Source: Clostridium sp.
GTDB taxonomy: Bacteria > Bacillota > Clostridia > Clostridiales > Clostridiaceae
DNA: 36,237 bases
Reading direction: 5' to 3'
NCBI GenBank assembly: GCA_031292145.1
Contig: JARLHR010000087.1
Coordinates: forward strand, 1-36,237
Below the pieces are notes generated by a model. The model saw only the letters and a list, made by a program, of their open reading frames with translations, made no database searches and was not told the DNA's origin. Position numbers and translations under genes: made by a program. Each line of letters begins with the position of its first letter. The stretch's first letter is position 1. This document shows, piece by piece, positions 14,360 through 24,262 of this stretch.

Positions 14360-17335
14360 TTATACTTGGAAGCAGATTTCAACGCTATGCTCCTTACAAT
14401 CCTCAAAATTCTTTATAATATTACCTTCAACTTTTTCACCATCAACTTTTATAGAATATAAAGAATCCTTCATTCTATAGAATCCTTCAGGTTTTGAAAT
14501 CATAATATTAAAGCTAGCCTTACCAGTATTAAGAATCAAGTTTAGTGATTTTTGTTCTTCCGCAAGTATTGGATTTATCTCTACTCCCCTTGCTGTATAT
14601 TCAACACCAAATGCATCAAATAATGATAATGTAAGCCAAGTAGAAGTACCACTAAGTGTAGGCCCTATATTTTCACCAGTATCACTATTGTTATATTGAG
14701 TACAAAATCTTGGGTTTCCACATGTTTCATATGGATGTTTCATTGTGTTGTAAGGTAACACTAGATTTATCATCCAATATGCTGTGCTAGTTAGCTTTCT
14801 TGCTAATTCATCACTTTCAACCATCTTAGCAGCTTTTAGCATAGCACTAGTAGCCATCATTGTAGCATGCTTAAATATTCCACCATTTTCTCTATCTCCA
14901 GGGAAATATTCTCCTGTAGCAGTTCCAGTTGCAACCTTCTCCAAATCTGTTGGACTAATAAGTTTTAATCCATAAGGAGTTTTTAAATGAGCCTCTATTG
15001 ATTCAAGCATTATTTTAATTTGTTCTTCAGTTGCAGAATTAGATAAAATTGCCCAACTGAAAGAATTCAGGAAATATGTTCCGTCCTTATTTGGATCTGC
15101 TGAAAGATTATCACCTTTAGCGCCAAGATAAGTGAATTCTCCATCTTTGTATCTATTAAATAAAACTCTTGCAAAGAAATCATCTTTCCAAGCATATTGT
15201 TGCAGATTATCATAAAGTTTATTAGAAGCCTTTTCAAGGTTACTGTAATATAATGTATCCTCTTTCTGTTTTCCAATTTCAATCATTTCATCCATAGCAA
15301 CCTTTAATAGGAACCCATTCATAACACTTTCAGAATAATCACTTTCAAATGGCTCTCTATCTCTTCCTGTTCTAGCTATCTGCTCCTTGTATCTTCTCTC
15401 TTTTTCAACACCATTTATAAAATCAGTGTCAAGTTTTAGACAGTCATTCCAATCCGCAAAATCAAGTAGAGGTATTCCATGTTTTCCTATTGAAATTTCT
15501 CCTGAATATCTTAAAATAGCTTTCATTGTATCATACAAACTTCTTTTCTTTATTGGGTTACTTCCTCCTATAATGAATTGTTCATCTAAGAATCCAATAT
15601 CGCCTGTAAGATTGATATATCTATATACAGCCTGAATTAGCCACAAGCCATCATCAGACCATTTTCCTGGTTCTTTACCAACCCAGAAGAAGTTATGGTA
15701 AGCATAACCAAATTCAAATACCTTTTCTGCCCATTCCTTTATCAAGTTTTTTGTTAGATCTTTTTTACCCATTCCTATAAAGTAGTACATTGATGCATAG
15801 ATGTCTTGAATTTCTCTAAATCCCATTTCTCTATATCCCTTTTGTGTTTGGTCAAAGGAACGCGATACAAAGGTTTGATATAGAACTTGGAAAGGTAAAT
15901 TCTTATTAACATAAGTATCAAATTGCTGATCTCCTGAAATAACTTGTAGATAGCTTCTATATTCATTAATAAAGTTCATACTTTTATTAAAAGCATTTAG
16001 TATTTCTTTTTCATTGCTATACTTGATAATTAGATTTTGCACCTCATTTTTAAAGGTATTTTCATCAAAGTTATCGTTTGTCTTAGTTGAAACTAATCCT
16101 GTTAAATTATCAATAGAAATTTCAGTTAAGGGTTCTATTGTAATCTCACTGCTAACAGCAAAGAAACCTGGTCCTTTTCTATTTAAATTGCTGCTAAGTT
16201 TGTATAATCCCTTTGGTCTTTCCAATGAACCACTTCCCACAAATTCGCTATAGCTTGTACAAAACTCTTTAGGAAGTACTGATCCTTTTTCATTATGGGT
16301 AATCATAGTATGAAATCTGTAGTCGCCACTTGTATACATTGGATAATAATCTGAAGATATAGCCATTACAGAGCCTTCGTCATCAACCAATACCTTTGCC
16401 TGCATAATTACATTACTGTATAAAACATCCTCCATCAATGCACTCGGAGCGGCACTTCCAAACATACCTGTATAGACTATTTTAATATTCCTTACTCTAT
16501 TTGTATTATTCTTTATTTTAATTTGTTGCGCCTCAACAGCTATAGGCATGTTCTCTTCTTGAGGAAGTAAGAAAATTAATCTTTCAATCTCTAATCCACA
16601 CTTAGTCTTATAAATAATTTTAGTGTGATTTTGAGAATGAATGCATTTACCAGATTCTATATTTTCATCAGTGACATTTGCTGAGTAAAATATTTGTTTT
16701 CCATCTTCCACCAAATAAAACTGACGGCTTGCAGGAAACCCATTTTCCTCTTGAAGCATATCCCATCTTGTAGCTAATACCTGAGTAGCAGCATGAGATC
16801 TAAAGCTTCCTCTTCCCAGTTTATCTACTACGCTCTTTGGAGTAGTTTGTAATGGATGAGAAAAATCAATTCTATTACCTAACAATAAGTTTGTATAAAA
16901 ATGTGGCCCAGGAGCTGGAGCTAATAAGTCTATTTCATGTTCTCCATCTTCATTGATACTTCCCACACCATAGGTTATCTTTTGTACTATTCTGTTTATC
17001 TTATTGCTAATTTCAAGATCTAACGCTATTTCAGTAATTAATCCCTTGTTACATAATAATAAAGTAGTATCATCTATATTTTTAGTAAGTCTAATGATTA
17101 CAAATTCATTGCTTTCTAAAATTCCATCTAACAGTACAGCTATTTCTCGATTCTTAAACATTTCTAAGGTAACAGGAATTTTAATTGGTAAATTAGCAAC
17201 GCCCACTGCCTTTTTATATGTGCTATCATAGAATATACCATCTATAACAGCGTGTTTTTCAATCCTTTCATAAAATATTTCTCTTAAGCTCTGCTCTGCA
17301 GACTTTTTTACTTTTCTAGCTACAACTTCTCTCAT
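14360..17335 (-). CDS. GH94-like glycoside phosphorylase, long form (possible beta-1,3-oligoglucan phosphorylase)
   Basis: This 991-residue cytoplasmic protein has no signal peptide. It has a beta-sandwich N-terminal half and an (alpha/alpha)6 barrel with the catalytic Asp in LLDFADWNDCLKLD near residue 628. Other landmarks are GYREMGFREIQD (about 500), FFWVGKEPGKWSDDGLW (about 555) and the glycine-rich GTSTWL near the end. It is clearly related to, but far from, the GH94 enzyme at 9319. The length and the GFREIQD version of the WRD..QD motif suggest a phosphorylase for longer chains: GH94 cellodextrin type or the related beta-1,3-oligoglucan families GH149/GH161. In this locus, beta-1,3-oligoglucan is the best guess. 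The ribosome site is GGGAGG. It follows the chemotaxis gene by 41 nt and is probably in the same operon. Confidence 0.8.
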   Translation of the reverse strand: MREVVARKVKKSAEQSLREIFYERIEKHAVIDGIFYDSTYKKAVGVANLPIKIPVTLEMFKNREIAVLLDGILESNEFVIIRLTKNIDDTTLLLCNKGLITEIALDLEISNKINRIVQKITYGVGSINEDGEHEIDLLAPAPGPHFYTNLLLGNRIDFSHPLQTTPKSVVDKLGRGSFRSHAATQVLATRWDMLQEENGFPASRQFYLVEDGKQIFYSANVTDENIESGKCIHSQNHTKIIYKTKCGLEIERLIFLLPQEENMPIAVEAQQIKIKNNTNRVRNIKIVYTGMFGSAAPSALMEDVLYSNVIMQAKVLVDDEGSVMAISSDYYPMYTSGDYRFHTMITHNEKGSVLPKEFCTSYSEFVGSGSLERPKGLYKLSSNLNRKGPGFFAVSSEITIEPLTEISIDNLTGLVSTKTNDNFDENTFKNEVQNLIIKYSNEKEILNAFNKSMNFINEYRSYLQVISGDQQFDTYVNKNLPFQVLYQTFVSRSFDQTQKGYREMGFREIQDIYASMYYFIGMGKKDLTKNLIKEWAEKVFEFGYAYHNFFWVGKEPGKWSDDGLWLIQAVYRYINLTGDIGFLDEQFIIGGSNPIKKRSLYDTMKAILRYSGEISIGKHGIPLLDFADWNDCLKLDTDFINGVEKERRYKEQIARTGRDREPFESDYSESVMNGFLLKVAMDEMIEIGKQKEDTLYYSNLEKASNKLYDNLQQYAWKDDFFARVLFNRYKDGEFTYLGAKGDNLSADPNKDGTYFLNSFSWAILSNSATEEQIKIMLESIEAHLKTPYGLKLISPTDLEKVATGTATGEYFPGDRENGGIFKHATMMATSAMLKAAKMVESDELARKLTSTAYWMINLVLPYNTMKHPYETCGNPRFCTQYNNSDTGENIGPTLSGTSTWLTLSLFDAFGVEYTARGVEINPILAEEQKSLNLILNTGKASFNIMISKPEGFYRMKDSLYSIKVDGEKVEGNIIKNFEDCKEHSVEICFQV

Positions 17336-17376
17336 TATTTTCCTCCCAAGATATATTAATTTATTTTACTTTATTT

Positions 17377-19188
17377 TCAATCTTCCTTTAATTTGAAATT
17401 ATTAACTTGTTTAATAAGATTGTTAGAATTATCTGCTAGTATCTGTGCAGTATTGGCTAAATTTTCAGCTGACACAGTAACTTCTTGTGTTGAGGCAGCT
17501 ATTTCTTCTGAAGAGGCTGAGTTCTCTTCTGATATGCTAGCTGTAGAATGTATTGTTTCAACAATCTTATCTTTCTTATTGTTAATTTCTTCAATGGTGC
17601 TATTTATTTCTTCTATTTGTGGCAGAATAGCATTTATAGCTTCAATGATTTTTTTGAAATCATGAACCGAACTTTCTATAACATTTATTTGTTGCTTTAA
17701 ATCTTCATTCACACCATTTGTAGTACTTACTACGGTACTTGCCTCCTTAGAAATGCCTTTAATCAATTTATTGATATCATTAGATGAAATCTTTGATTGT
17801 TCTGCTAGTTTTCTGATTTCATCAGCAACAACTGCAAATCCTCTCCCTGCTTCACCTGCCCTAGCAGCCTCTATTGAAGCATTTAATGATAACAAATTGG
17901 TTTTTTCTGCAATACCATTTATGACCTCTGTTATTTTATTTATTTCCAGTATCTTCATACCTAGCCCTTGAATTTTACCGCTAGCATTATCAAATGAGCT
18001 ACTAATCGTATTTATTGTTTCGATAAGAGCAGACAATTGAATATTACTGCTTTGCGCCTTATTATTAACAGATTTAGTATTTTCATCAACATCTTTAATT
18101 GATATCGCAATACTTTCAATTTCATTGCCCAATTTAGAAAAAGTATCATTTATTCCCATTAATTCATTTGATTGAACTGAAGCCCCGTCAGAGATACCAT
18201 GTATGGCAACAGCAACTTCCTGCATTGTATAATCCATTTCTTTTGATACAGACGCCAGTGACTCCGACTTTTCTAAAGTTAATACGCTGCCGTCCTTAAT
18301 TACTATTAAAATATTAGCAATTGAACTTATAGTAGATGCTAATTCCTTTTTCATTATTCCTATTTCAGACTTTTCATTTGTCTCAATATTAACGGTAAAA
18401 TCTCCCTTAGCTACAGTATCTAAAATACTAGTAAATGAATGGATAGATTTCTTTAATGATTTAATAACCACAGTTGCAGTTAAGAATATCAATATAATTG
18501 AAATAATGAAAAAGACTACAAAAACAACGATACCACTTATATAAGCTTTTTCAGTTTGATTAAATAATTGCTCTGCATCAGCTTTATTTTTAGTAACAGC
18601 AGTGGAAATTACATTTGAAAAATTAGAATCATCACCTTGAAAACTAGTTTTATACTTATCCTTTGCATCCTTGTTAGGAGGATTATTATTTTCAATTTGA
18701 GTTATACTATTACATCGATTTTTTAAATTAAGAAATACTTCACCTGTAATTTCATCTATTTTAGCATCATCACCTACAAACCCCAGTGACTTATATTGAG
18801 TCAACTCCGTAGAAATAATATCAATTTCCTGATTAATGTTCTCCCTAAAGGAGTCCTTGGGATACTCTAAGTGATTTGAAATGTTTTCTCTTAAACTATT
18901 TAAGTGTACATTAATGGAGCTAAATAAAATTTCTCTTTGAAGACAGCTTGTATACATTAACTTAAGATTCATATAAGTTTTATTAATAGTAACAAATGAT
19001 GCTATTCCAATAACGAAAGTAGTTAAAAGTGAAATTGCTAATATAACTCTAAAACTTCTGATTATAGTTATATTTTTAAATGATAGTTTTGAAAAAACGC
19101 TTTGAAAAAAACTACTCTTGGGATATTTATTTTTGAACTCTTTAGTGTTTTTATTGGAATTTTCTTGTTTTTTTATTTTTTTATTCAT
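17377..19188 (-). CDS. Methyl-accepting chemotaxis protein
   Basis: This 603-residue receptor has transmembrane helices at about 42-66 and 213-240 flanking an extracellular four-helix-bundle-like sensor domain. A HAMP domain (about 240-295) follows, then the coiled-coil signalling domain. The CheA/CheW-binding hairpin tip is [20 protein letters not shown] near residue 440, and the downstream phrase [18 protein letters not shown] is canonical. No CheR-tethering pentapeptide is seen. The start is supported by AGAGGTGATG upstream. It lies between the beta-glucosidase and a phosphorylase in the same orientation, so it may steer cells toward the oligosaccharides or the binding protein of this locus. 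The ligand itself is not readable from sequence. Confidence 0.92.
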   Translation of the reverse strand: MNKKIKKQENSNKNTKEFKNKYPKSSFFQSVFSKLSFKNITIIRSFRVILAISLLTTFVIGIASFVTINKTYMNLKLMYTSCLQREILFSSINVHLNSLRENISNHLEYPKDSFRENINQEIDIISTELTQYKSLGFVGDDAKIDEITGEVFLNLKNRCNSITQIENNNPPNKDAKDKYKTSFQGDDSNFSNVISTAVTKNKADAEQLFNQTEKAYISGIVVFVVFFIISIILIFLTATVVIKSLKKSIHSFTSILDTVAKGDFTVNIETNEKSEIGIMKKELASTISSIANILIVIKDGSVLTLEKSESLASVSKEMDYTMQEVAVAIHGISDGASVQSNELMGINDTFSKLGNEIESIAISIKDVDENTKSVNNKAQSSNIQLSALIETINTISSSFDNASGKIQGLGMKILEINKITEVINGIAEKTNLLSLNASIEAARAGEAGRGFAVVADEIRKLAEQSKISSNDINKLIKGISKEASTVVSTTNGVNEDLKQQINVIESSVHDFKKIIEAINAILPQIEEINSTIEEINNKKDKIVETIHSTASISEENSASSEEIAASTQEVTVSAENLANTAQILADNSNNLIKQVNNFKLKED

Positions 19189-19293
19189 TTTAGCATCACC
19201 TCTAAGTTATCATTAGCAAAATCCCCATTTAAATTTGCTTTTAATCTAAGTCTGCTCCATTAGTTTCAATTTAAAAAGTCATAATCAAAGCTA

Positions 19294-20646
19294 TTATAAA
19301 TTTTCACCATTGCTTTCTATCACATTTTTATACCATAAACCAGAGTCTTTTATAATTCTTTCCTGAGTCTGGTAATCTACATGAATAAGTCCAAATCTTT
19401 CGTTATAGCCTTCAGCCCATTCAAAATTATCCATTAAAGACCAGTAGAAATATCCTTTTGCATCTACTCCATCCTTAACTGCTCTTTTATATTCGCTTAA
19501 ATATCTACTCATAAAGTCGATTCTCTGAGGATCATGAACCTTACCATCAAGACTTACCCAATCTGTATTTGAAAGACCATTCTCTGTTATTAATATAGGT
19601 TTTTGATATCTTTCATAAAAGAATTTTGGCCCCCAATACAGAGCTTCAGGAGTTACTGGCCATTTTATAGCGGTTTGATTATATCCTATATTTTTCTTCA
19701 CCATTTCAGGATTACCATCTTGACCCATATGTACCCTTGAGCCTTGATAGATATTTAAACCAAGAAAATCAACTGGTTGACAAATAGTTTTCATATCATC
19801 TGCACCAATTTTAGGTAGCCACTTTTCAAAAGCCTTAAGACCTTCCTCTGGATAGCTTCCAATGTAAGCAGGATCTACCCACCATGATGCATTCCAAAGA
19901 TTAGGGCCATCAAAATCAAAGGTTGCTTTTCTTGCAGCTTCAATATCTTCTTTAGACTGTGTATCTGGAAATGATACTACTCCAACAGGTGCATATCCAA
20001 CCTCACAAGGTCCTTTTGAATACTTTCTGATAGTTTGAACTGCTTTTCCATGTGCAAGAAGTGTATTATGACTTGCACATAAAACATCACTTAAGTCAAG
20101 TTTTAAGCCAGGAGCATGAATTCCTTTGTTATATCCCAAGTCAATAAAGGTTTGAGGTTCATTTTGTGTCATCCAATGTGTAACTCTATCAGACAATCTG
20201 TTAACAATAACCTTAGTATATTCAGCAAACCAATCTGAACTATCAGGGTTTAACCAACTACCCTTTTTATACAATTCCTGTGGGTAGTCCCAATGGAAAA
20301 GTGTTATATAAGGTGTAATTCCATTATCCAAGAGTTCGTTCACTAGTCTGTCATAAAAATCCAAACCTTTTTCATTAATTTTGCCAATACCATTCGGAAG
20401 AATTCTAGGCCATGAAATTGACATTCTATAAGCTTTTAACCCCATTTTTTTCATAAGTTGAACATCTTCCTTGTATCTATGATAATGATCGCAAGCAATA
20501 TTACCAGTATCACCATCTCTTACAAACCCTGGTCTTTTACAGTAGGTATCCCAAACAGAAAGTCCTTTCCCATCTTCAAATACTGCTCCTTCAATTTGAT
20601 AAGAAGCAGTAGCGGCACCCCATATGAAATCTTTTTTAAAACCCAT
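19294..20646 (-). CDS. GH1 beta-glucosidase
   Basis: This 450-residue cytoplasmic retaining beta-glucosidase (or 6-phospho-beta-glucosidase) has the N-terminal GH1 signature FIWGAATASYQIEGA. The acid/base is Glu163 in TQNEP (Gln replaces the usual Phe or Leu). The nucleophile is Glu355 in ITENG, and WSLMDNFEWAEGY comes near the end. NFEWAEGYNERFG is the non-phosphorylated-substrate type, consistent with ABC rather than PTS uptake. It would hydrolyse beta-glucosides and short beta-glucan oligomers. I chose ATG 20646 (GGAGG 8 nt upstream); the ATG at 20661 contains that ribosome site. It follows the permease gene by 38 nt and is part of the transport operon. Confidence 0.92.
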   Translation of the reverse strand: MGFKKDFIWGAATASYQIEGAVFEDGKGLSVWDTYCKRPGFVRDGDTGNIACDHYHRYKEDVQLMKKMGLKAYRMSISWPRILPNGIGKINEKGLDFYDRLVNELLDNGITPYITLFHWDYPQELYKKGSWLNPDSSDWFAEYTKVIVNRLSDRVTHWMTQNEPQTFIDLGYNKGIHAPGLKLDLSDVLCASHNTLLAHGKAVQTIRKYSKGPCEVGYAPVGVVSFPDTQSKEDIEAARKATFDFDGPNLWNASWWVDPAYIGSYPEEGLKAFEKWLPKIGADDMKTICQPVDFLGLNIYQGSRVHMGQDGNPEMVKKNIGYNQTAIKWPVTPEALYWGPKFFYERYQKPILITENGLSNTDWVSLDGKVHDPQRIDFMSRYLSEYKRAVKDGVDAKGYFYWSLMDNFEWAEGYNERFGLIHVDYQTQERIIKDSGLWYKNVIESNGENL

Positions 20647-20684
20647 TAAAAAAACCTCCATCTTATATTATGTCGTGTTTACTA

Positions 20685-21536
20685 TTAACCTTTTACTCCT
20701 CCAACTGTTAGCCCCCCAATTATCCTCTTTGAAAAGAATGAAAATGCTATCATTATTGGAACAACTGAAATTGCAATACATGTATATATTGCACCAAATT
20801 CAGTCTTATAAACTCCTCTTGAAACAACCTGCATAATTGGAAGCGTATACTTGTCCATATCAGATATTAGAATAAGAGGCATCAAATAACTATTCCAAGT
20901 TCCTATAAATGTAAATATAGACATAGTTGCAATAGAAGGCATAATAAGAGGTAATGCTATTTTGTTAAATATAGAAAATTCACTGCACCCATCTATTCTT
21001 GCTGCCTCGATTAACGATTCATGAACCGCACCATCCGTATACCCTTTAATAAAGAAAACGGAACTTGCGTTAGCAATTGCCGGAATTATTAAAGGTATAT
21101 AGCTGTTAAGCAAATGCATTTTACTTATTAATTGATAAAATCCTATGAATCCTAGCTGCATAGGAATCATCATTGAAGCTAATACAACTCCATAAAGTGC
21201 TTTATTCCCCTTAAATTTATATCTTGAAAATCCATAAGCAGTTAGTGCACTAAAATATCCACTTACTATTGTAGTAGCAACTGCAATAAATAAGCTGTTA
21301 GCAAATCCATTCCAAATATGAACATTGTCTATTAACTTATGGTAATTATCTAATAATGCTGTACCTGGCATAATCCACAATTTTGACGCTATTTCTCCAT
21401 TTGTATGAGTACAATCTATAAGCATTATATAGAATGGAACAAAACATATTATTGTAAGTAAAATTAAAAAGATATACAGACTCATTTTTTTAGTACTTAT
21501 CAACGTATTATTAATTTTTCTAAATCTTGTTTCCAT
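20685..21536 (-). CDS. Sugar ABC transporter permease, MalG type (CUT1)
   Basis: This 283-residue inner-membrane permease has six predicted transmembrane helices, the first at about 18-40. The ATPase-contacting EAA loop is EAARIDGCSEFSIFNKIALP near residue 180, and the family ending is GGLTVGGVKG. It pairs with the MalF-type permease 11 nt upstream. The ribosome site AGGGGGG precedes the ATG. With the binding protein at 22543 it should import an oligosaccharide, here probably a beta-glucan oligomer. Confidence 0.92.
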   Translation of the reverse strand: METRFRKINNTLISTKKMSLYIFLILLTIICFVPFYIMLIDCTHTNGEIASKLWIMPGTALLDNYHKLIDNVHIWNGFANSLFIAVATTIVSGYFSALTAYGFSRYKFKGNKALYGVVLASMMIPMQLGFIGFYQLISKMHLLNSYIPLIIPAIANASSVFFIKGYTDGAVHESLIEAARIDGCSEFSIFNKIALPLIMPSIATMSIFTFIGTWNSYLMPLILISDMDKYTLPIMQVVSRGVYKTEFGAIYTCIAISVVPIMIAFSFFSKRIIGGLTVGGVKG

Positions 21537-21547
21537 CGATATCCCCC

Positions 21548-22453
21548 CTAATCATTTTGAGAATTTCTATTAATAAATTTATAAGTTATTATAGAAAATA
21601 CAAGTATTAATATAAATAAGCCATATCCAATAGCAGCTCCATATCCATAATTTGAATTTTGGAAGGCAGTATTATATAAATACATAACTACTGTCAATGT
21701 CTTATTATTAGGATTTCCTTGTCCTCCAGTCATAACATAAGGAATATCAAATGTCTGCATACCACCGATAAGTGATGTTATACAAGAATATAACAACGTT
21801 GGTTTTAACAGTGGTATTGTTATGTTCTTGAAGCTCTGCCAATGACTTGCTCCATCTATACTTGCAGACTCGTATAATTCTGCTGGTATATTATTTAAAC
21901 CAGCTCCATAAATTATCGTGCTATATCCAAACCACATCCACCATGATATAAGTGACATTATTCCTCTAGCAGTACCCGCATTCAAAAACCAGTTAAATGG
22001 TTCATTAATCACATGTAAATTTAAAAGAATCTTATTAATTGCACCAGTTTGCCAGTCAAATAAAAATGTAAATAACACCGCTACTGCTGCTGGTGTAATA
22101 AGGTTAGGAAGATAAATAGCTGCTCTAAAAAATTCTTTTCCCTTAAGTTTTTTTACACGATCAAATAATACTGCAAGTAAGAGTGCAAATACCATCTGTG
22201 GAATTATAGCAAAAATCCACATTATTATTGTATTTACTATAGACTGATAAAATACTGGATCATGTACAAGGGTAATATAGTTTTTTAATCCTACAAAAGT
22301 TGAGACTGGTGACATTCCATCCCATTTTTTAAGGCTTATAACAAAAGAATATATGATAGGATATAATGAAAATATCAGAAATATAACAAAATATGGAATG
22401 ATAAAATATATCCCATATCTCCCTTTATCTATTTTGTTTTTTTTAGTTATCAT
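21548..22453 (-). CDS. Sugar ABC transporter permease, MalF type (CUT1)
   Basis: This 301-residue membrane protein has about six helices; the first is at residues 15-37. Its EAA loop is ESASIDGASHWQSFKNITIP near residue 190. A strong TAGGAGGCGG ribosome site is 5 nt before the ATG. It forms the permease heterodimer with the next gene. It is separated from the binding-protein gene by 89 nt containing a strong hairpin. No ATPase gene follows in the operon. Confidence 0.92.
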   Translation of the reverse strand: MITKKNKIDKGRYGIYFIIPYFVIFLIFSLYPIIYSFVISLKKWDGMSPVSTFVGLKNYITLVHDPVFYQSIVNTIIMWIFAIIPQMVFALLLAVLFDRVKKLKGKEFFRAAIYLPNLITPAAVAVLFTFLFDWQTGAINKILLNLHVINEPFNWFLNAGTARGIMSLISWWMWFGYSTIIYGAGLNNIPAELYESASIDGASHWQSFKNITIPLLKPTLLYSCITSLIGGMQTFDIPYVMTGGQGNPNNKTLTVVMYLYNTAFQNSNYGYGAAIGYGLFILILVFSIITYKFINRNSQND

Positions 22454-22480
22454 GAAACCGCCTCCTAATTTAAATGTCCT

Positions 22481-22529
22481 ATTAGCTGTTTAAAATACAA
22501 TATTGCAGAATTGCTTTCAAACAGCTAAT
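22481..22529 (-). other. Intercistronic hairpin between the binding-protein and permease genes
   Basis: Perfect 11-bp arms ATTAGCTGTTT (22481-22491) and AAACAGCTAAT (22519-22529) enclose a 27-nt loop. There is no U-run, so it is probably an mRNA-stabilising or partial-attenuation structure. Such structures after binding-protein genes raise the ratio of binding protein to permease. Confidence 0.6.
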
Positions 22530-22542
22530 AAGTTTTATAAAA

Positions 22543-23895
22543 TTATTCTACACTTATATCTGGGAATGCAGTCTTAACATCTGCTTTAAATTGTTGTAAA
22601 AATTCTTCTTTTGATTTTTGTCCAGTTATATATAAATCTAAATCAGTTTGGAATTTACTATTGATTGTTTCATCGTACGCAGTAACTAATTTACCATTGA
22701 TAGATGGAACTATATCAGTATAAGTCTTAGCTAGATTTTGTCCAGCACAGAAAGCATTTTTCCCATCGTCAGTAGTAGCAAATTGCTTACTTACCTCTGG
22801 CATAGATGAAAAATCACCATTTGTTTTCATATCCCATGTTTGGAACTTACTTGAATTGAAGAACTTAATAAATTGCCATGCAAGTTCTTTATTCTCACTC
22901 TTGCTGTACATACCTAACCAAGTACCACCATTGTAGTAAGCTGCTGGTGCTTTAGCAAGTCTCCAATCTCCACTTGTGTCTTTAGCATTACCAGCTATTA
23001 CATATGGTAATCCCCAAGTTGGAAGTGCATAACATAATACGTTTGTACCATCTACTGCACCAGCCATTGATGCTGCCCATGGTGCTGACCATGTATTAAA
23101 CTTAGCATCTATATCTGCATCTCTGATTTGCTTTGCAACATCAATATATTGCATCATTTTATCATCTATAACTAATTTATTATCTTCTACCCATCCATGT
23201 GCTCTGCTACCAGCTGCGATAACAAATCCTTCGCTATAATTAGGAAGTAATTTAACTTTGCCACCACTTTTCTCATTTAGTTCTTTACCAGTTTGAATTA
23301 AAGAATCCCATGAACTAAATTTCTTAGAAATTTCATCTGGATCATCTGTTCCAAGATATTGTTTAGCTAAACTACTCTTGTAGAACAATCCACCTGGAGT
23401 TGCTTGCCAAGAAAGAGCTCTAATGCTATTATCTTTTTTGTTTCTTCCAAGATCTACAACATACTGAGCCTCAGTTTTCCCGATTTCTTCTGCATTATAT
23501 GGAGCTTTTGAAAGATCTTCATAATAATCCGTATTAACATATTTATTTACATTTGCAACTTCTGAAGTGAAAATATCTGGTACACCTGATCCTGACGCCA
23601 ATACTGATGATAGTTTTGTTGAATATGCATTGTTATCAGTAGGTATAACTGTCAAGTTAATCTTAATGTTTGGATATACTTTGTTAAATTCATCTAAAAA
23701 GTGTGATGATTTAAATTCATCTGTAAATGACCACATATTAAGTGTTCCTTTATAATCTTTTGGATCCTTCTCTGCAAAAGCCGTTTGTGTTGCTTCAGTT
23801 GAACTTTTTGAGCTACCACAACCTGTGAAAACAGATCCTACTATTGCAATTGACATTGCAAATATTAATACTTTTTTCAAATAATTTTTTTTCAT
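22543..23895 (-). CDS. Sugar ABC transporter substrate-binding lipoprotein (CUT1)
   Basis: This 450-residue extracellular binding protein is anchored by lipid. The signal peptide ends in the lipobox VFTGC (Cys26). The mature part is a family-1 solute-binding protein: TLNMWSFTDEFKSS near the start, a Trp-rich cleft region, and GGTWLGMYSKSENKELAWQF near residue 320. It should deliver oligosaccharide to the two permeases. AGGGGG precedes the ATG. The leader carries a small perfect inverted repeat (23936-23956) and two operator candidates, so this is the first gene of a regulated operon. The exact sugar is not readable, but the locus points to laminari- or mixed-linkage oligosaccharides. Confidence 0.92.
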   Translation of the reverse strand: MKKNYLKKVLIFAMSIAIVGSVFTGCGSSKSSTEATQTAFAEKDPKDYKGTLNMWSFTDEFKSSHFLDEFNKVYPNIKINLTVIPTDNNAYSTKLSSVLASGSGVPDIFTSEVANVNKYVNTDYYEDLSKAPYNAEEIGKTEAQYVVDLGRNKKDNSIRALSWQATPGGLFYKSSLAKQYLGTDDPDEISKKFSSWDSLIQTGKELNEKSGGKVKLLPNYSEGFVIAAGSRAHGWVEDNKLVIDDKMMQYIDVAKQIRDADIDAKFNTWSAPWAASMAGAVDGTNVLCYALPTWGLPYVIAGNAKDTSGDWRLAKAPAAYYNGGTWLGMYSKSENKELAWQFIKFFNSSKFQTWDMKTNGDFSSMPEVSKQFATTDDGKNAFCAGQNLAKTYTDIVPSINGKLVTAYDETINSKFQTDLDLYITGQKSKEEFLQQFKADVKTAFPDISVE

Positions 23896-23935
23896 ATTAT
23901 AGTTTCCCCCTTATAATTAATTTCTAATAAATATA

Positions 23936-23956
23936 TAGACTAACAAAATTAGTCTA
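23936..23956 (-). promoter_or_regulatory. Small perfect inverted repeat in the leader of the ABC operon
   Basis: TAGACTAA and TTAGTCTA flank a 5-nt spacer about 40 nt upstream of the binding-protein ATG. It could be a 5' mRNA hairpin or an extra protein-binding site. Its sequence differs from the two operator candidates upstream. Confidence 0.5.
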
Positions 23957-23985
23957 GTTTTTGAAAATCTAAAAAACTCATGTCC

Positions 23986-24000
23986 TGAAACCCATTTCGA
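23986..24000 (-). promoter_or_regulatory. Candidate LacI-type operator O1
   Basis: The minus strand reads TCGAAATGGGTTTCA, a near palindrome, 3 nt downstream of a TATAAA box at 24009-24004. It shares TCGAAAnnGGTTT with the site at 24049-24064. The distance between the centres is about 64 bp, close to six helical turns, which would allow repressor looping. Confidence 0.55.
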
Positions 24001-24048
24001 TACTTTATAAAAAAAATATTTATTAATATTTTTTCTTAACCCAATATT

Positions 24049-24064
24049 TCAAAACCAGTTTCGA
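24049..24064 (-). promoter_or_regulatory. Candidate LacI-type operator O2
   Basis: The minus strand reads TCGAAACTGGTTTTGA, a 16-bp palindrome with one mismatched pair. It overlaps a possible -35 box TTGAAA (24052-24047). Same core as O1. The LacI-family protein encoded at 12066-13082 is the obvious candidate binder. Confidence 0.6.
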
Positions 24065-24220
24065 AAATTGATGAATTTAATTTTCTTTTATTTATATACT
24101 TACCTCCTCAATTCTTACTACATCTTTATGATATATTAAAAGAGCATTTACTAGAATGGTATAAAATTACGATAAAGTATTAAAAAATTACTTAATTTAA
24201 ACATTTACATAAAAATTCAC

Positions 24221-24250
24221 AAAAAAGAGACTCTTTACAGAATCTCTTTT
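24221..24250 (-). terminator. Rho-independent terminator after the response regulator
   Basis: On the minus strand AAAGAGATTC pairs with GAGTCTCTTT around a 6-nt loop, followed by a T-run. It ends the sensing cassette and separates it from the ABC operon. The stop codon of the regulator is 12 nt upstream. Confidence 0.8.
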
Positions 24251-24262
24251 ATCTTTTATCTT

